From CAYFLR01 sp964343805 (lineage in GTDB: Bacteria; Bdellovibrionota_B; Oligoflexia; CAYFLR01): a DNA stretch of 64,000 nt. Made by a program: the position numbers and the translations under genes. Each line of letters opens with the position of its first letter. The stretch's first letter is position 1. Under the pieces are notes generated by a model, which was not told where the DNA came from, made no database searches, and saw only the letters and a program-made list of their open reading frames with translations. Positions 45,337 through 55,059 of the stretch are shown one piece after another. The stretch covers positions 62,001 to 126,000 of the forward strand of contig CAYFLR010000007.1 in assembly GCA_964343805.1 (NCBI GenBank). Direction: 5' to 3'.

Positions 45337-47979
45337 ATGAGGCTCAGTATTTTTCTTCTATTAGGCGGGATTTTTCTATCAAAAGTTTTTTTTGTTAGTT
45401 GTGGCTCTAAGAGTGAAAGTGAAAATGACAACGAGAGTGTTGTTGAAACTAAAAATGGGGATGAGGATGGAGAGGTTTTTAGTGAAGATAGTGTGGTAAA
45501 GGTCTTTTACGATGGTTGTAAAGAGGACAAAGCGCTCTCTTTTGAAAACTTCTATAATGTTAATAAAGTAACAAATCTTTGTGAGGGAGATGATTATGAA
45601 CGGCCTTTAATTTGCCGTGCCGCTTGGGATAAAATAGAAGATCTTTGGGATAAAGATAACTCCAATAGCCTGCCTAATCACTATGAAGATAAATTAGTAA
45701 GTGGAGAATTCAATCACCCTCTAAGGTATACCTATGTACTTGGGAAGTACTATTACAAATTTCTCAGCAAGCATGTCCAATTTATAGACGTTGTTGGTGA
45801 AAGAAAGATAATCAAGAGCAAAGATTGTATTAATCTGGACAATGGTTTTTATAAAAAACTAGAGTGGAATAATGATAATAATGAAGTCAATGAGAGGGAA
45901 AAAGAAAAATTCTATGACATGTACCGCTACACAACAAGATGGCTAAGTACTGTCAGTGAACTTCTCCGTCAAAGAAAAGGTAAAAAGTTTACCAAAAACA
46001 ACCCACAGGATTTAAAAGATATAGAAGTAAAAAACGGGTACTTTTATTTAGCTGGTCAACCTGTCTTTTTGATGGGTTTTAATGGTCATTCAATACCAAA
46101 GTTTCATAAGGCCACCAATGCCAAATTATTAAAATTATGGGCTAGCTTGGATGCGAATACCTTGCCTTTAAGTATTAAGTCGGAATCTATTTTGGAGGAG
46201 GAACCCTCGATACATCAAGTCCTGGGTTTGATTAATACTGTTTTTTCGAAGAAAGGAGCATTGGGGAATTATGTTCCCATTGTGGATCTTTCCTTTTCAG
46301 AGGACAGGGATGATCAACTCGATAATGACAATGTTAAAATTAAAGCTCTTCAGCTTTCATCCTACAAACCTTTGGATGTTATCTCTCATCACACAAAGGA
46401 ACATCTCAAAATGAACCGAAATGGCGATGGCGAGTTCCCCTTAGTTCGTTATTGGGAAGATCATTTGAAGGGGAAATCAGGTGTCTCAGGAATTTTTGAA
46501 AGTACAAAATATCGGGATAGAATTCGCCTGGTGATGTTAGCCAATGAACCTCATTTTAGAACCAAACCTTTTAACCCATTTGACATAAAATCAGTAGATG
46601 AACGAGAGGATTGGCAACAAAAGGTCACCAATCTATTCAAAGATTTCAGTGAAATGATTCACGATGATATAAAACCTTTGATTTCTGACTCTTTGTACAC
46701 TCACATTAAAGTGGCTAATAAACCCTTTTTTAGAAACCGTAATAAAACTGGAGGTTGGGGTGCCAGCAATCTACAAAACGAAGGAATCGACTATCCAAAA
46801 CTTTCCAAACACCTGGATCTTATGGGCTTTGATACCCGGCCAGTTTATCTTAATAAACAGGATGCCAAGGAATTTGCACCAGACTACGCCTTTATGTGGA
46901 GAGATATGTCTCAAGCCTACGATATGGCCAAATCCTTAGACTTCGATAAACCCATCTATGACAGCGAACTGCATATTGTCGATACAGTACAAATCGATAA
47001 CTCCTTGGTGCCCATGAATCATATGGCAAGGGGCTTGTGGTTTGCCTATATTCAAGGCTTAGCAGGTCATCTCACCTGGTATTGGAATGAAGCCATCTGG
47101 GCCAATAAAGATAATTGGTCCAAGGAAAAACTGGAATGGATGGGAGCTTCTCTTCTCACTCAACCCTGGCTTATTGATCGTCACAGCCGGGTGATGAGAA
47201 CCCTCAATGAGCATGCACTTAAAATTAAAAGGATGCAAAAGTCTCCTCGTATAGTATCCATTGTATATGATAATAAGATGGCACTCGCCTCAAAAGACTA
47301 CCTCCCCTTACTTAGATCAATCCATGAGAACCTCGCTCTTTCAGGTTCTTATGTGCATTATATTGATTCGCGCAATGTTGGGGGTTTTAAAAAAGCTTTT
47401 GAAACGGATCGGATCAAGCAAATGAAGTTGATGGTAGTGCCGGTGGTGGAGAAAGAAGCGTTAAAACCTCATGTTCGTGAGATGAAAGAGAAGCTCCTTA
47501 CAGTGTTAGCTGCCTTAAAAGGAGATATTGATTTAAAATTTATCTTAAACAATACTAATGGTGCCGTCCCTCTAAAGATAGGGACAGAATCATATTCTGA
47601 CTGGGCTGAAGTAATAACCCTTACCACTGTCAATTTAGAGGAAAAGGATAAAAAATGGCTCAGAGAACTCGCCTTAAGAAAAGTCAAATCGGCCCATAAA
47701 GATAACCTTCTCACCCTAACCGATAACAATGAAACCCTAGCCCAACACTCCCTCTACTGGAGATACTATGAGCCAATGGATAGCAGTCATCAAGAGAATA
47801 CGGTTTTCTTTATCATGAACCTGGGCCGGTCTGCCATAGATGATCTGAAAGTTAATATTAAAGCCGGATGGGAATTTAATAATGTCTTGAACCCCAAGAA
47901 AGGCAATCTAACTAGTGGTGATCAGAATATCACTTTACAAAGTGGATCCTTTCTTTTTTACAAAGCTGAAAAGAAGTAG
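45337..47979 (+). CDS. Lipoprotein resembling clan GH-A glycoside hydrolases
   Basis: The signal peptide ends in the lipobox FFVSC, followed by an acidic linker of about 40 residues. The core opens with FYLAGQPVFLMGFNGHS, a phrase common at the start of GH-A (beta/alpha)8 barrels. Two Glu residues sit where the pair of catalytic acids is expected: MLANEPHF (Glu near 404, acid/base in an NEP motif) and PIYDSELHI (Glu near 544, nucleophile), about 140 residues apart. GHLTWYWNEAIW after them also fits a barrel active site. The substrate is not evident. AGCGGAGGG precedes the ATG. Convergent with the next gene. Confidence 0.65.
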   Translation: MRLSIFLLLGGIFLSKVFFVSCGSKSESENDNESVVETKNGDEDGEVFSEDSVVKVFYDGCKEDKALSFENFYNVNKVTNLCEGDDYERPLICRAAWDKIEDLWDKDNSNSLPNHYEDKLVSGEFNHPLRYTYVLGKYYYKFLSKHVQFIDVVGERKIIKSKDCINLDNGFYKKLEWNNDNNEVNEREKEKFYDMYRYTTRWLSTVSELLRQRKGKKFTKNNPQDLKDIEVKNGYFYLAGQPVFLMGFNGHSIPKFHKATNAKLLKLWASLDANTLPLSIKSESILEEEPSIHQVLGLINTVFSKKGALGNYVPIVDLSFSEDRDDQLDNDNVKIKALQLSSYKPLDVISHHTKEHLKMNRNGDGEFPLVRYWEDHLKGKSGVSGIFESTKYRDRIRLVMLANEPHFRTKPFNPFDIKSVDEREDWQQKVTNLFKDFSEMIHDDIKPLISDSLYTHIKVANKPFFRNRNKTGGWGASNLQNEGIDYPKLSKHLDLMGFDTRPVYLNKQDAKEFAPDYAFMWRDMSQAYDMAKSLDFDKPIYDSELHIVDTVQIDNSLVPMNHMARGLWFAYIQGLAGHLTWYWNEAIWANKDNWSKEKLEWMGASLLTQPWLIDRHSRVMRTLNEHALKIKRMQKSPRIVSIVYDNKMALASKDYLPLLRSIHENLALSGSYVHYIDSRNVGGFKKAFETDRIKQMKLMVVPVVEKEALKPHVREMKEKLLTVLAALKGDIDLKFILNNTNGAVPLKIGTESYSDWAEVITLTTVNLEEKDKKWLRELALRKVKSAHKDNLLTLTDNNETLAQHSLYWRYYEPMDSSHQENTVFFIMNLGRSAIDDLKVNIKAGWEFNNVLNPKKGNLTSGDQNITLQSGSFLFYKAEKK

Positions 47980-47997
47980 CAAACTGTTGAATGATCA

Positions 47998-49137
47998 TTA
48001 TTTATAGATAGAAACAGATTCAAGCACCGCTCGCATGGTATTGTGCTCGATATAGAAAAAACCTCCATCGCCTCGATCTAATCCGTAGCTATTTTTTACT
48101 TTCCATTTAATAACCTGGTTTTGTTGATTCACTTCAAAGCCTACAATGAGCATGGCATGACGACCTTGGGGAGTTTGATTGCGCTGGATCACTTTAGGAA
48201 TATTCTGAAGTGGAATTTGAACAATACCTCCAGGGCTTCTGGGAGTCATCCCCCAGTTGATGAAGGTTCCCATCACCACCTTTCCTTTTGTTAGCTCTTC
48301 TACAATTGTTTGCCAAAGCTTGGGAAGTTCAACGAAGTTTCGATTATACGAAGTTTGAGTGCCTGGGAGTTTGTAGATATTGGGGTTCTCGCCTCTTTGA
48401 TAAAGGGTGGATTGGACACGAGAGAAGATTTTAGGGCGCATCTCGGAGGGGTAAAATTCTTTGGAAAAGTTGAGGGGGGTGTAGGTCTGTCCCTCATATT
48501 CAAAGGAGGCTGAAAATTTGAAATCGATGGATCTTTCAATAAATTTGCGGATCGATGTTCTTGTGGTAGTGGTTAATTTTCCAATTTCTTGGGAAGTTGC
48601 CCCTTTGGTTCGGAGCTCAGCCAGCTCTGTGGCATACCTTTCTACCATCACTTGAACTTGGTTGGTAAGTAATCGCTTTCTACTCTTGCTGATGGTAATT
48701 CCCTCTTGATTGAAGGCATCTCTGCGGACTACCTGCTCTGGCACGAGACCAAAAATACCAATGAGAGTTAAGGTGTCTTCCATATGCCATTCTTCACTAA
48801 TTTCAAACCACTCTTTGGTGGGTTTAAAGTCGGGGTTGTTCCTTAACCTTTGGATTCGCAAATTGGCTTTTCGAAGAAGAGAGACACCAGCTAAAAAAGA
48901 GGTGGAAAGACGAATCTTTTTTCCGGTTTGTTTTTTAATATCTAATTCGATCTTATTTATAGAGGCATGGAGCCAGCAAAAACTCCAATTGCATTGGTTG
49001 CGGATCTCCCCACTGTTCACCTGCAGCCTTTGGAATTTCGCCTTTATGACTCTGCATTTCGGTTGAGCATAGAGCGGAGTGAGGCAAAATGCTAACAGAA
49101 GGGCAGTGATCTTTATGTATTTGAGTCTAGTTTTCAT
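47998..49137 (-). CDS. Secreted papain-like cysteine protease (C1 family)
   Basis: A signal peptide (residues 10-24, cleavage about LYA/QP) leads a papain-fold protein of 379 residues. Catalytic residues: Gln48 and Cys54 in RNQCNWSFCWLHASINK, His in GRHAMLIVGFEVN, Asn in WKVKNSYGLDRGDGGFFYI. The spacing between Cys and His is longer than in plain papains and nearer to bleomycin-hydrolase-like C1B enzymes. A propeptide is essentially absent. It could degrade host or peer proteins, or process surface proteins. The ribosome-binding site is weak (CAGG). Confidence 0.85.
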   Translation of the reverse strand: MKTRLKYIKITALLLAFCLTPLYAQPKCRVIKAKFQRLQVNSGEIRNQCNWSFCWLHASINKIELDIKKQTGKKIRLSTSFLAGVSLLRKANLRIQRLRNNPDFKPTKEWFEISEEWHMEDTLTLIGIFGLVPEQVVRRDAFNQEGITISKSRKRLLTNQVQVMVERYATELAELRTKGATSQEIGKLTTTTRTSIRKFIERSIDFKFSASFEYEGQTYTPLNFSKEFYPSEMRPKIFSRVQSTLYQRGENPNIYKLPGTQTSYNRNFVELPKLWQTIVEELTKGKVVMGTFINWGMTPRSPGGIVQIPLQNIPKVIQRNQTPQGRHAMLIVGFEVNQQNQVIKWKVKNSYGLDRGDGGFFYIEHNTMRAVLESVSIYK

Positions 49138-49227
49138 AGTTTAACCTGGGTCTACCAGATTCTATCGGAAGGATTTAAAAGTTTCTTAGCTCATTCTTAT
49201 TTCCCGCGCACAATTTACTCTTAAGGC

Positions 49228-51939
49228 TTAAGGAGCAAAACCTTTGTAGATCCACATGCGGCCTTTGCCATTATCGAAGTCCCCAATGATAATATCATCG
49301 TAATTATCGCCGTTCATATCGCCGGCATTTTGGATATTGGAACCAAAACTGCCAGATCCGGCTCCAATACGAGAGTGAAGCAGGCTATGATCAGTGCCTG
49401 AATATATGTAGACCTTGCCGGCATAGACGTTCTCTAAACCATCGGCATTTTTTGCGCCCACCGCAATGTCATTGGTTCCGTCGTTATTAAAATCGCCAAT
49501 GCCACTGACGCTGTAACCGAAGTTGTCGTAATCGGTTTCTCCATTAATGGTATAAAGTTCGCTGCCGTTAGCACCAGAGTAAACGAAAACTTTCCCTCTT
49601 TGAGAACTGGCTCCTCCGCCTCCCACATGTTGAAAGGCTCCGACGATCACATCGCTTCGACTGTCGGAATTTTGATCGGTGACAAAGTCACAGGTAAAGC
49701 CAAAAAAGCTAGCAGAATCTCCTTCTTTTGACCAAAGAAGAGAATCGTCCTCTCCGCTGTAGACATAGATTTCACCATAGTTGGAACCGGCTCCGTCATT
49801 TTGGTAGGTACAAACGAGTAAATCATCCTTGGTGTCGCCATTAACCTCTCCCTTGGAACCCAAGGCATAGCCAAATTGATCTTCTGAAGCTTCTCCTTCA
49901 AAAGAGGAGAGAAGGGATCCGTTACTTCCGGAGTAAACATAAACTTTACCATTATCGGTTTTACTAGTGCCATCAAATCGGGGGGCTGATACGGCAAAAT
50001 CACGGGTTCCATTGTTATCAAAATCACCAATTCGTTTGACCACAAAACCATAATTGTCAGAGCTATTCTCTCCCGTCCCTGTCCACAGGATGGAGTCGTC
50101 GTTGCCTGAGATAATGAAGGCTTGTCCTTTGGAAGATAGGTTATAACCACCATAGATAATATCATCATAACCATCACCGTTATAATCACCCACTCCATCC
50201 ACACTCACACCTACATACTGGTAAGATCCAGTTCCTTCGATACTATGAAGCTCTGCTCCATTTGAACCTGAGTAGATGTAGACTTTTCCATAACACCAAG
50301 GATTTCCTCCCCAGCAATAATCTCCCACCACATAATCAGGGGTGCCATCATTGTTATAGTCTCCCGCAGAGGCCACAGCGTGCCCATACATAAATCCCCA
50401 AGTGCTGTCACCTGAGGTGGCATAAAGAACCTTTTCGTTGTCCCAAATAGCGATGGTTTTGCTGGAGGTTGAACCCAAGGTGGCATTGTCGGGGTTTTGT
50501 AGGGTTAAGACAAGAGTCTCATCCGACTCTGAGTCATTATCATCGGTGAAAGTCATACTTATGTATTCGAGGGTATCACCCGGCACAAAAGTAACTGTTC
50601 CCGCTGATAAATTATGGTCGGTGCCTCCGGCTGTTGCCGTCCCGCCAACAGTATACTCTACGGTGGTGGTGGCCTCACTGGCAGTGGAGAGTTTGACATA
50701 GATGTTGTAAGAGCCTTCATCTTCTTCCACTGCGGTATCTCCAGTATTGAATTGAACATTGGGAGCACTGTCATCATCGGTGATGGTTACTGTATGAGTG
50801 GAATGGGTTCCAGTGGTTGCTCCGGTCAGGCTGCCAAAAGTGAGGATCACTGTCTCACTCACTTCATAGACCGAATTATCTTCCAGGCTAAAAGAGATGG
50901 TTCCACTGGTGGAACCTGCTGCAATGCTCAGGGTTCCGGCTGCTAAATCATGATCGTCTGAAACCGCTGCAGTTCCTCCTACCGTATAAGGGATTGATGC
51001 CGTATTAGTGGACGCATGGGAGAGATTGACACTCACCGTGGCTGTTCCATCATCTTCTGCTACACTTTGGCTAGCTGCTGAAAAAGAGGCTGTAGGTAGG
51101 GTTTCATTATCTTCTATGGTGATGGTATGAACCTTATTAGCACTGAGTGTAGCTCCAGTAGGCTCTCCTAAAGTGATAATAAGGGTTTCATTACCTTCAT
51201 AAAGAGTATCATCCACTAAGCTGAATGATTTGGTTATAGTTTTTGCCCCGGAGGCAATGGTTAAGCTGCCTGCTTGCAGATCATGCTCTCCGTCTCCAGT
51301 TGTACCACTTAAAGTATAAGGGATGGAGACGGCACTGCTGGCCTTTTTATCAAGATTGACAGTAAATGAAACACTCCCCACATTTTCTGCCACACTTTGA
51401 CTGGCCGCTGCCATAGAAGCTGAGGGTGGAGTATTATCTTCCTCAATTTCAATACTTTCTGCCGTATTATCATTGGAGTTACTGTTGTTGTTGTCGTTGC
51501 TATTATCATTTGAAGTGTTACTTGCGGAACTGCTTGGTATTGTGATGGTAGAAGTTCCTTGGGTGGCTAGAGTTCCTAGAACATACTCTTCACTATAAAC
51601 TGCTGATTCAATTTCTTTATTTTCTTCGCTCATTCCTCCCATGGTCTCTTCTTTCACCTGACCTAAGGCAAAGAACTTAAGGCTGGTATTTTCTTTTAAC
51701 ACAATAGCTTCTTCATAGATTTCGGATGAGGAGCTAGGATCCGTTCCATCAACGGTATAATAGATGGTGGCTGAATCGATGGATGCCGTCAGAGTTACTT
51801 CCACCTCCGCTGTAAAAGGCCCGTCTTCTGCTGGGGGATCGGCGATGACAGTAAGCTCACTCTTTTCTCCCTCACAAGCAAAGAGAAATAAAATGCAGAT
51901 TATCCCACTGAGATAGGAATATTTTAGGTGCTTTTTCAT
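49228..51939 (-). CDS. Surface lipoprotein with chitobiase-type, Calx-beta and FG-GAP repeats
   Basis: The lipobox is LFACEGE. An N-terminal domain has the chitobiase C-terminal pattern (YYTVDGTDPSSSSEIYEEAI, then LKFFALGQ). An Asn/Ser-rich linker follows, then three or four Calx-beta modules (each with ASQSVAEN/EDDG, IPYTLSGT and TITIEDNET wording), and after about residue 510 seven FG-GAP repeats (GDYNNDGTPDYVVGDY, GDFNNDGTNDIAVGAK) of an integrin-alpha-like seven-bladed propeller with Ca2+-binding Asp/Asn loops. It should be a Ca-dependent adhesin or surface binding protein. The ATG at 51939 has GGAGGA 5 nt upstream and is preferred over 51978, which lies upstream of that site. Confidence 0.9.
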   Translation of the reverse strand: MKKHLKYSYLSGIICILFLFACEGEKSELTVIADPPAEDGPFTAEVEVTLTASIDSATIYYTVDGTDPSSSSEIYEEAIVLKENTSLKFFALGQVKEETMGGMSEENKEIESAVYSEEYVLGTLATQGTSTITIPSSSASNTSNDNSNDNNNSNSNDNTAESIEIEEDNTPPSASMAAASQSVAENVGSVSFTVNLDKKASSAVSIPYTLSGTTGDGEHDLQAGSLTIASGAKTITKSFSLVDDTLYEGNETLIITLGEPTGATLSANKVHTITIEDNETLPTASFSAASQSVAEDDGTATVSVNLSHASTNTASIPYTVGGTAAVSDDHDLAAGTLSIAAGSTSGTISFSLEDNSVYEVSETVILTFGSLTGATTGTHSTHTVTITDDDSAPNVQFNTGDTAVEEDEGSYNIYVKLSTASEATTTVEYTVGGTATAGGTDHNLSAGTVTFVPGDTLEYISMTFTDDNDSESDETLVLTLQNPDNATLGSTSSKTIAIWDNEKVLYATSGDSTWGFMYGHAVASAGDYNNDGTPDYVVGDYCWGGNPWCYGKVYIYSGSNGAELHSIEGTGSYQYVGVSVDGVGDYNGDGYDDIIYGGYNLSSKGQAFIISGNDDSILWTGTGENSSDNYGFVVKRIGDFDNNGTRDFAVSAPRFDGTSKTDNGKVYVYSGSNGSLLSSFEGEASEDQFGYALGSKGEVNGDTKDDLLVCTYQNDGAGSNYGEIYVYSGEDDSLLWSKEGDSASFFGFTCDFVTDQNSDSRSDVIVGAFQHVGGGGASSQRGKVFVYSGANGSELYTINGETDYDNFGYSVSGIGDFNNDGTNDIAVGAKNADGLENVYAGKVYIYSGTDHSLLHSRIGAGSGSFGSNIQNAGDMNGDNYDDIIIGDFDNGKGRMWIYKGFAP

Positions 51940-52111
51940 AGTTCCTCCAAGTTTAAGCCCATAATCACTTGATCGCACTTTATGGAAAAAACTTGAGAGG
52001 CTTCTGGGAGATTTCCCTAACTTTTAGTTTGGCTCTAAAAAGCCCTTAAAACCGCTAAAGAAAGTTCTTTGTTTCACCGAGTAACTCTCTAATAAAAAAG
52101 AGGGGATTCCT

Positions 52112-52549
52112 ATGCAGTTTTCAAACCCAAATTTAAGTATCAACAAGAATATTTTTTCATTAGGTGGAGTCATTGGAAGATTGACCTATCTGACTCGCTC
52201 AATTGCCCTTCTTATGGGAGCGATTTTGCTCTCCATGGGGCTTGCTTATTTTTTGGCAGTGTTAGGGGTCGATCGGAAAACTGTCGCAGATGTGGTCCCT
52301 CTTCTGTTGGGAATCCCTGCTACCTTTTTCTTTCTAGCTAATACCTATAAAAGAGTGAGAGATATTAGAGGCACAGACAGTAGTAATTTAGTCTATAATA
52401 TAATAAGTACGGTGCTTTTAAGTACCCCCATCGGACCACTTTTCTTTTTGGGTTTATTACTTTGGCCGGGAAAAATCACAGGGGGGCAGTTACCAGCTGA
52501 AGAGGAACCTTCTTCTGAGGAAGAAGACTCATTTAAAAAAGCGGTTTGA
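52112..52549 (+). CDS. DUF805-family membrane protein
   Basis: A small inner-membrane protein of 145 residues with about three to four helices and an acidic tail (EEEPSSEEEDS). The DUF805 signs are GGVIGRLTYLTRSIAL at the start and the cluster TYKRVRDIRGTDSSNLVY between helices. The function of the family is unknown. AAAGAGGGG precedes the ATG. The gene converges on the ABC permease gene, which ends 2 bp after it. Confidence 0.8.
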   Translation: MQFSNPNLSINKNIFSLGGVIGRLTYLTRSIALLMGAILLSMGLAYFLAVLGVDRKTVADVVPLLLGIPATFFFLANTYKRVRDIRGTDSSNLVYNIISTVLLSTPIGPLFFLGLLLWPGKITGGQLPAEEEPSSEEEDSFKKAV

Positions 52550-52550
52550 A

Positions 52551-54111
52551 CTATTCATTATGTGAATATTTAGGTAAGACCCATTTTTCCATTCGAGAAA
52601 GAAACCAATCTGCTAGCAGTGCCAAAAGGGCTGCGGGAAAAGCTCCACTCAAGATGAGGTTGGTATCGTTTAATTGGAGCCCGGTAATAATAGGCTCNNN
52701 NNNNNNNNNNNNNNNNNNNTGCTGCCAGTGTGGCCACACCGATGCTAATAATGGTAGCTGTTCGCACACCTGCCATAATCGTTGGAACTGCCAAAGGGAG
52801 TTGAATTTTAAATAGTATTTGCGATGGTGTCATGCCTAAACCTTTAGCCGCCTCCAAGAGCACCGGATCGATGTTCTTCATGCCTGTGTAGGTGTTTCTT
52901 AGGATGGGAAGAATGGCATATAGAAAAAGACAGAAGATAGCCGGTTTAATACCTAAACCAAACCAAGGAATGAGGAAGGCGAGCAGAGCCAGGCTGGGAA
53001 TGGTTTGAATGACTCCTGATACACCCAACAGCATTGAGATCACTTTTTGGTTATTGGACAGAATCACTCCTAAAGGGACAGCTAAAAGAATAGCCAATAA
53101 TACCGAAGAGAGAGTGAGCAGCAGGTGATCTTTAATTAATTTAGATAAATGCCCTCTTTTTTCCCATAAAAAGCTAAAAAAGGAGAGATCTTTTACACGG
53201 CTTTCTAGGCCTTTTGTGAGTTGTGAATTTGTTCCAATTAATTTCTGGGAAATGAGAAAGGATCTGGCTACCTCAGCATAACCTTTTCCCTCTTCTTCCA
53301 CTTGATAATTAAGTTGTTGCATGGTGGGGTTATCAATTCTAAAAGCCAGTTGGTCTAATAGCGGCCGAATTTCCGGATGTTTGTCTAAGATCTCTTTTCT
53401 AATAATAGGAGCAGCGTAATAGGGGGGGAAGTGCCATAGATCATCTTCTAATACATGCAGGTCATATTTGATTAGCTTTCCATCAGTGGTCCAGGTGTCG
53501 ATCAGATGGACCTGTCCACTTAATAGAGCAGTATAGATGAGTCCATGCTCAAGACCTTTCACCCCTGCCAGCTTAAATCCATATGTTTTAAGGAGTTCAT
53601 GGTAACCATCTTGACGATTTAAAAACTCATAGGTGACACCTGCTTTTAGTTCTTTGCCGGCCTGGGCTAGATCTGAAATACGATTAAAACCATGCTTTTT
53701 CGCTTCGCTCTTCTGCATGGCTAAGGCATAACTATTATTGAATCCAAAAGGATCGAGCCAGATAAGATTCCACTTTTTTTCTGCCAGTCTTTTTACTGTA
53801 AGAAAAGTCTCAAGGGGGGCCAGTCTTTTTTTGGGAAGCTTTAAGTGGATGTACCAGCCGGTTCCTGTGTAGTCAGGGTACAGGTCAACTTCTCCTGCTT
53901 TTAATGCATTAAAAACCAGAAGTGTCCCTCCCAAGTTGATCTTTCTTTTTACTTGGAGGGAAGTGTGTTCCTCAAGGAGTTGAGCCATCATTTCTGCGAG
54001 GATATTATTCTCTGTAAATTTTTTCGATGCAATGGTGATACTGTCCTTGCTTGCTGCCTGTAAAGGTAAGGTACTTGAAAAAAAGATGAAAAGTAGAAAC
54101 TGTTTTAACAT
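52551..54111 (-). CDS. Glycine betaine/choline-type ABC importer, substrate-binding and permease fusion
   Basis: Residues 1-20 are a signal peptide. Residues about 22-300 are an OpuAC/OpuBC-like substrate-binding protein (ITIASKKFTENNILAEMMAQ, GEVDLYPDYTGTGWYI). The rest is a permease with the BPD_transp motif (EAAKGLGMTPSQILFKIQLP) and at least five helices. A gap (52698-52719) falls in the permease tail, where A-x-G-A-G-G-L-G is expected. After the gap the next frame continues correctly with PIITGLQLNDTNLILSGAFP and ends at 52551; the other frame, ending at 52570, is an artefact of gap length. The ATPase gene lies just upstream on the same strand. It serves uptake of osmoprotectants. Confidence 0.9.
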
Positions 54112-54130
54112 ATTTTATGGCTGCCTTTTT

Positions 54131-54883
54131 TTAACTAAGGTGCTGCTGTAAAAACTCTTTGACAAAGGAATTTTTGGGTTTTGCTTGGAGGTTGGCAGGA
54201 CTGTCCATTTGCTCGATTTCACCGTGGTTTAAAATCACTACCTGATCTCCTAAAAGAAAAGCCTCATTAATATCATGGGTTACAATGACAATCGTTTTGC
54301 CCATGGTTTTCCTAAGACCATTAAATTCGTTTTGTAACTTTTGACGAGTGAGAGGATCGAGTGCTCCAAAGGGCTCATCCATCAAGATAATAGGAGGGTC
54401 TAATGCGAGAGATCTTGCAATACCAACTCGTTGACGCTGACCACCGGATAGTTCAGCTGGATAACGATGTGCAAATTCATTTGGTTCTAGATCAACCTTG
54501 TTCAAAAGTTCTGTAACCGTCTTGTTAATTTTTTCTAATGGCCAACCCTCAATCTGACACATAATCCCAATGTTCTTTTCGATACTTAAATGAGGAAACA
54601 GCCCACCTTCTTGAATTACATAGCCCATTTGACGTCTTAACATAGTCACTGGTAAAAGAGCGGTTTCCTTATTATGAAGTAGGATTGTACCTTCATCGGG
54701 TGAGAGCAAACGATTGATCAGCTTTAATAAGGTGGTTTTTCCTGATCCACTGGGACCAATCAGACAGGTGGTTTGCCCTAGGGGAAACTCCACCGACAAG
54801 TTTTTGATCGCATAAGTAGGGTTTTCAGCGGGTCCATAGTATTTAGATACGGCATTAAATTGAATCATAATAGGTCTATTCAT
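54131..54883 (-). CDS. ABC transporter ATP-binding subunit (OpuA/ProV type)
   Basis: All ATPase motifs are complete: Walker A GPSGSGKTTLLKLI, Q-loop MGYVIQEGGLFPHLSIEKNI, signature ELSGGQRQRVGIARSLAL, Walker B PIILMDEPFGALDP, and the switch His in IVIVTHDINEAFLLGD. At 250 residues it lacks the C-terminal CBS domains of many glycine betaine importers, as in the OpuBA-like and quaternary-amine subgroup. It is the first gene of the pair, 19 nt before the fused binding protein/permease. A second ATG (54868) is a possible start; neither has a good ribosome-binding site. Confidence 0.93.
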   Translation of the reverse strand: MNRPIMIQFNAVSKYYGPAENPTYAIKNLSVEFPLGQTTCLIGPSGSGKTTLLKLINRLLSPDEGTILLHNKETALLPVTMLRRQMGYVIQEGGLFPHLSIEKNIGIMCQIEGWPLEKINKTVTELLNKVDLEPNEFAHRYPAELSGGQRQRVGIARSLALDPPIILMDEPFGALDPLTRQKLQNEFNGLRKTMGKTIVIVTHDINEAFLLGDQVVILNHGEIEQMDSPANLQAKPKNSFVKEFLQQHLS

Positions 54884-55059
54884 CGGTTATTATTACAGTT
54901 CCAACAAACATATAAAGGGATCTGGTTTAAATCAAGGAAATTATCATCAAATGGACTCTTAAATATGTAAGTTATTCTAGTTAGTTGGATGAGATGTTAA
55001 TAATCTAAACCTTTCCTGCCGATAGGCGAATATATGTTCAGGCTATATAGGAGATGATT

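Noticed and set aside
52546..52815. Alternative frames across the gap in the ABC permease, including a plus-strand frame
   Set aside because: The minus-strand continuation ending at 52551 matches the expected permease tail; the others arise from the arbitrary gap length.
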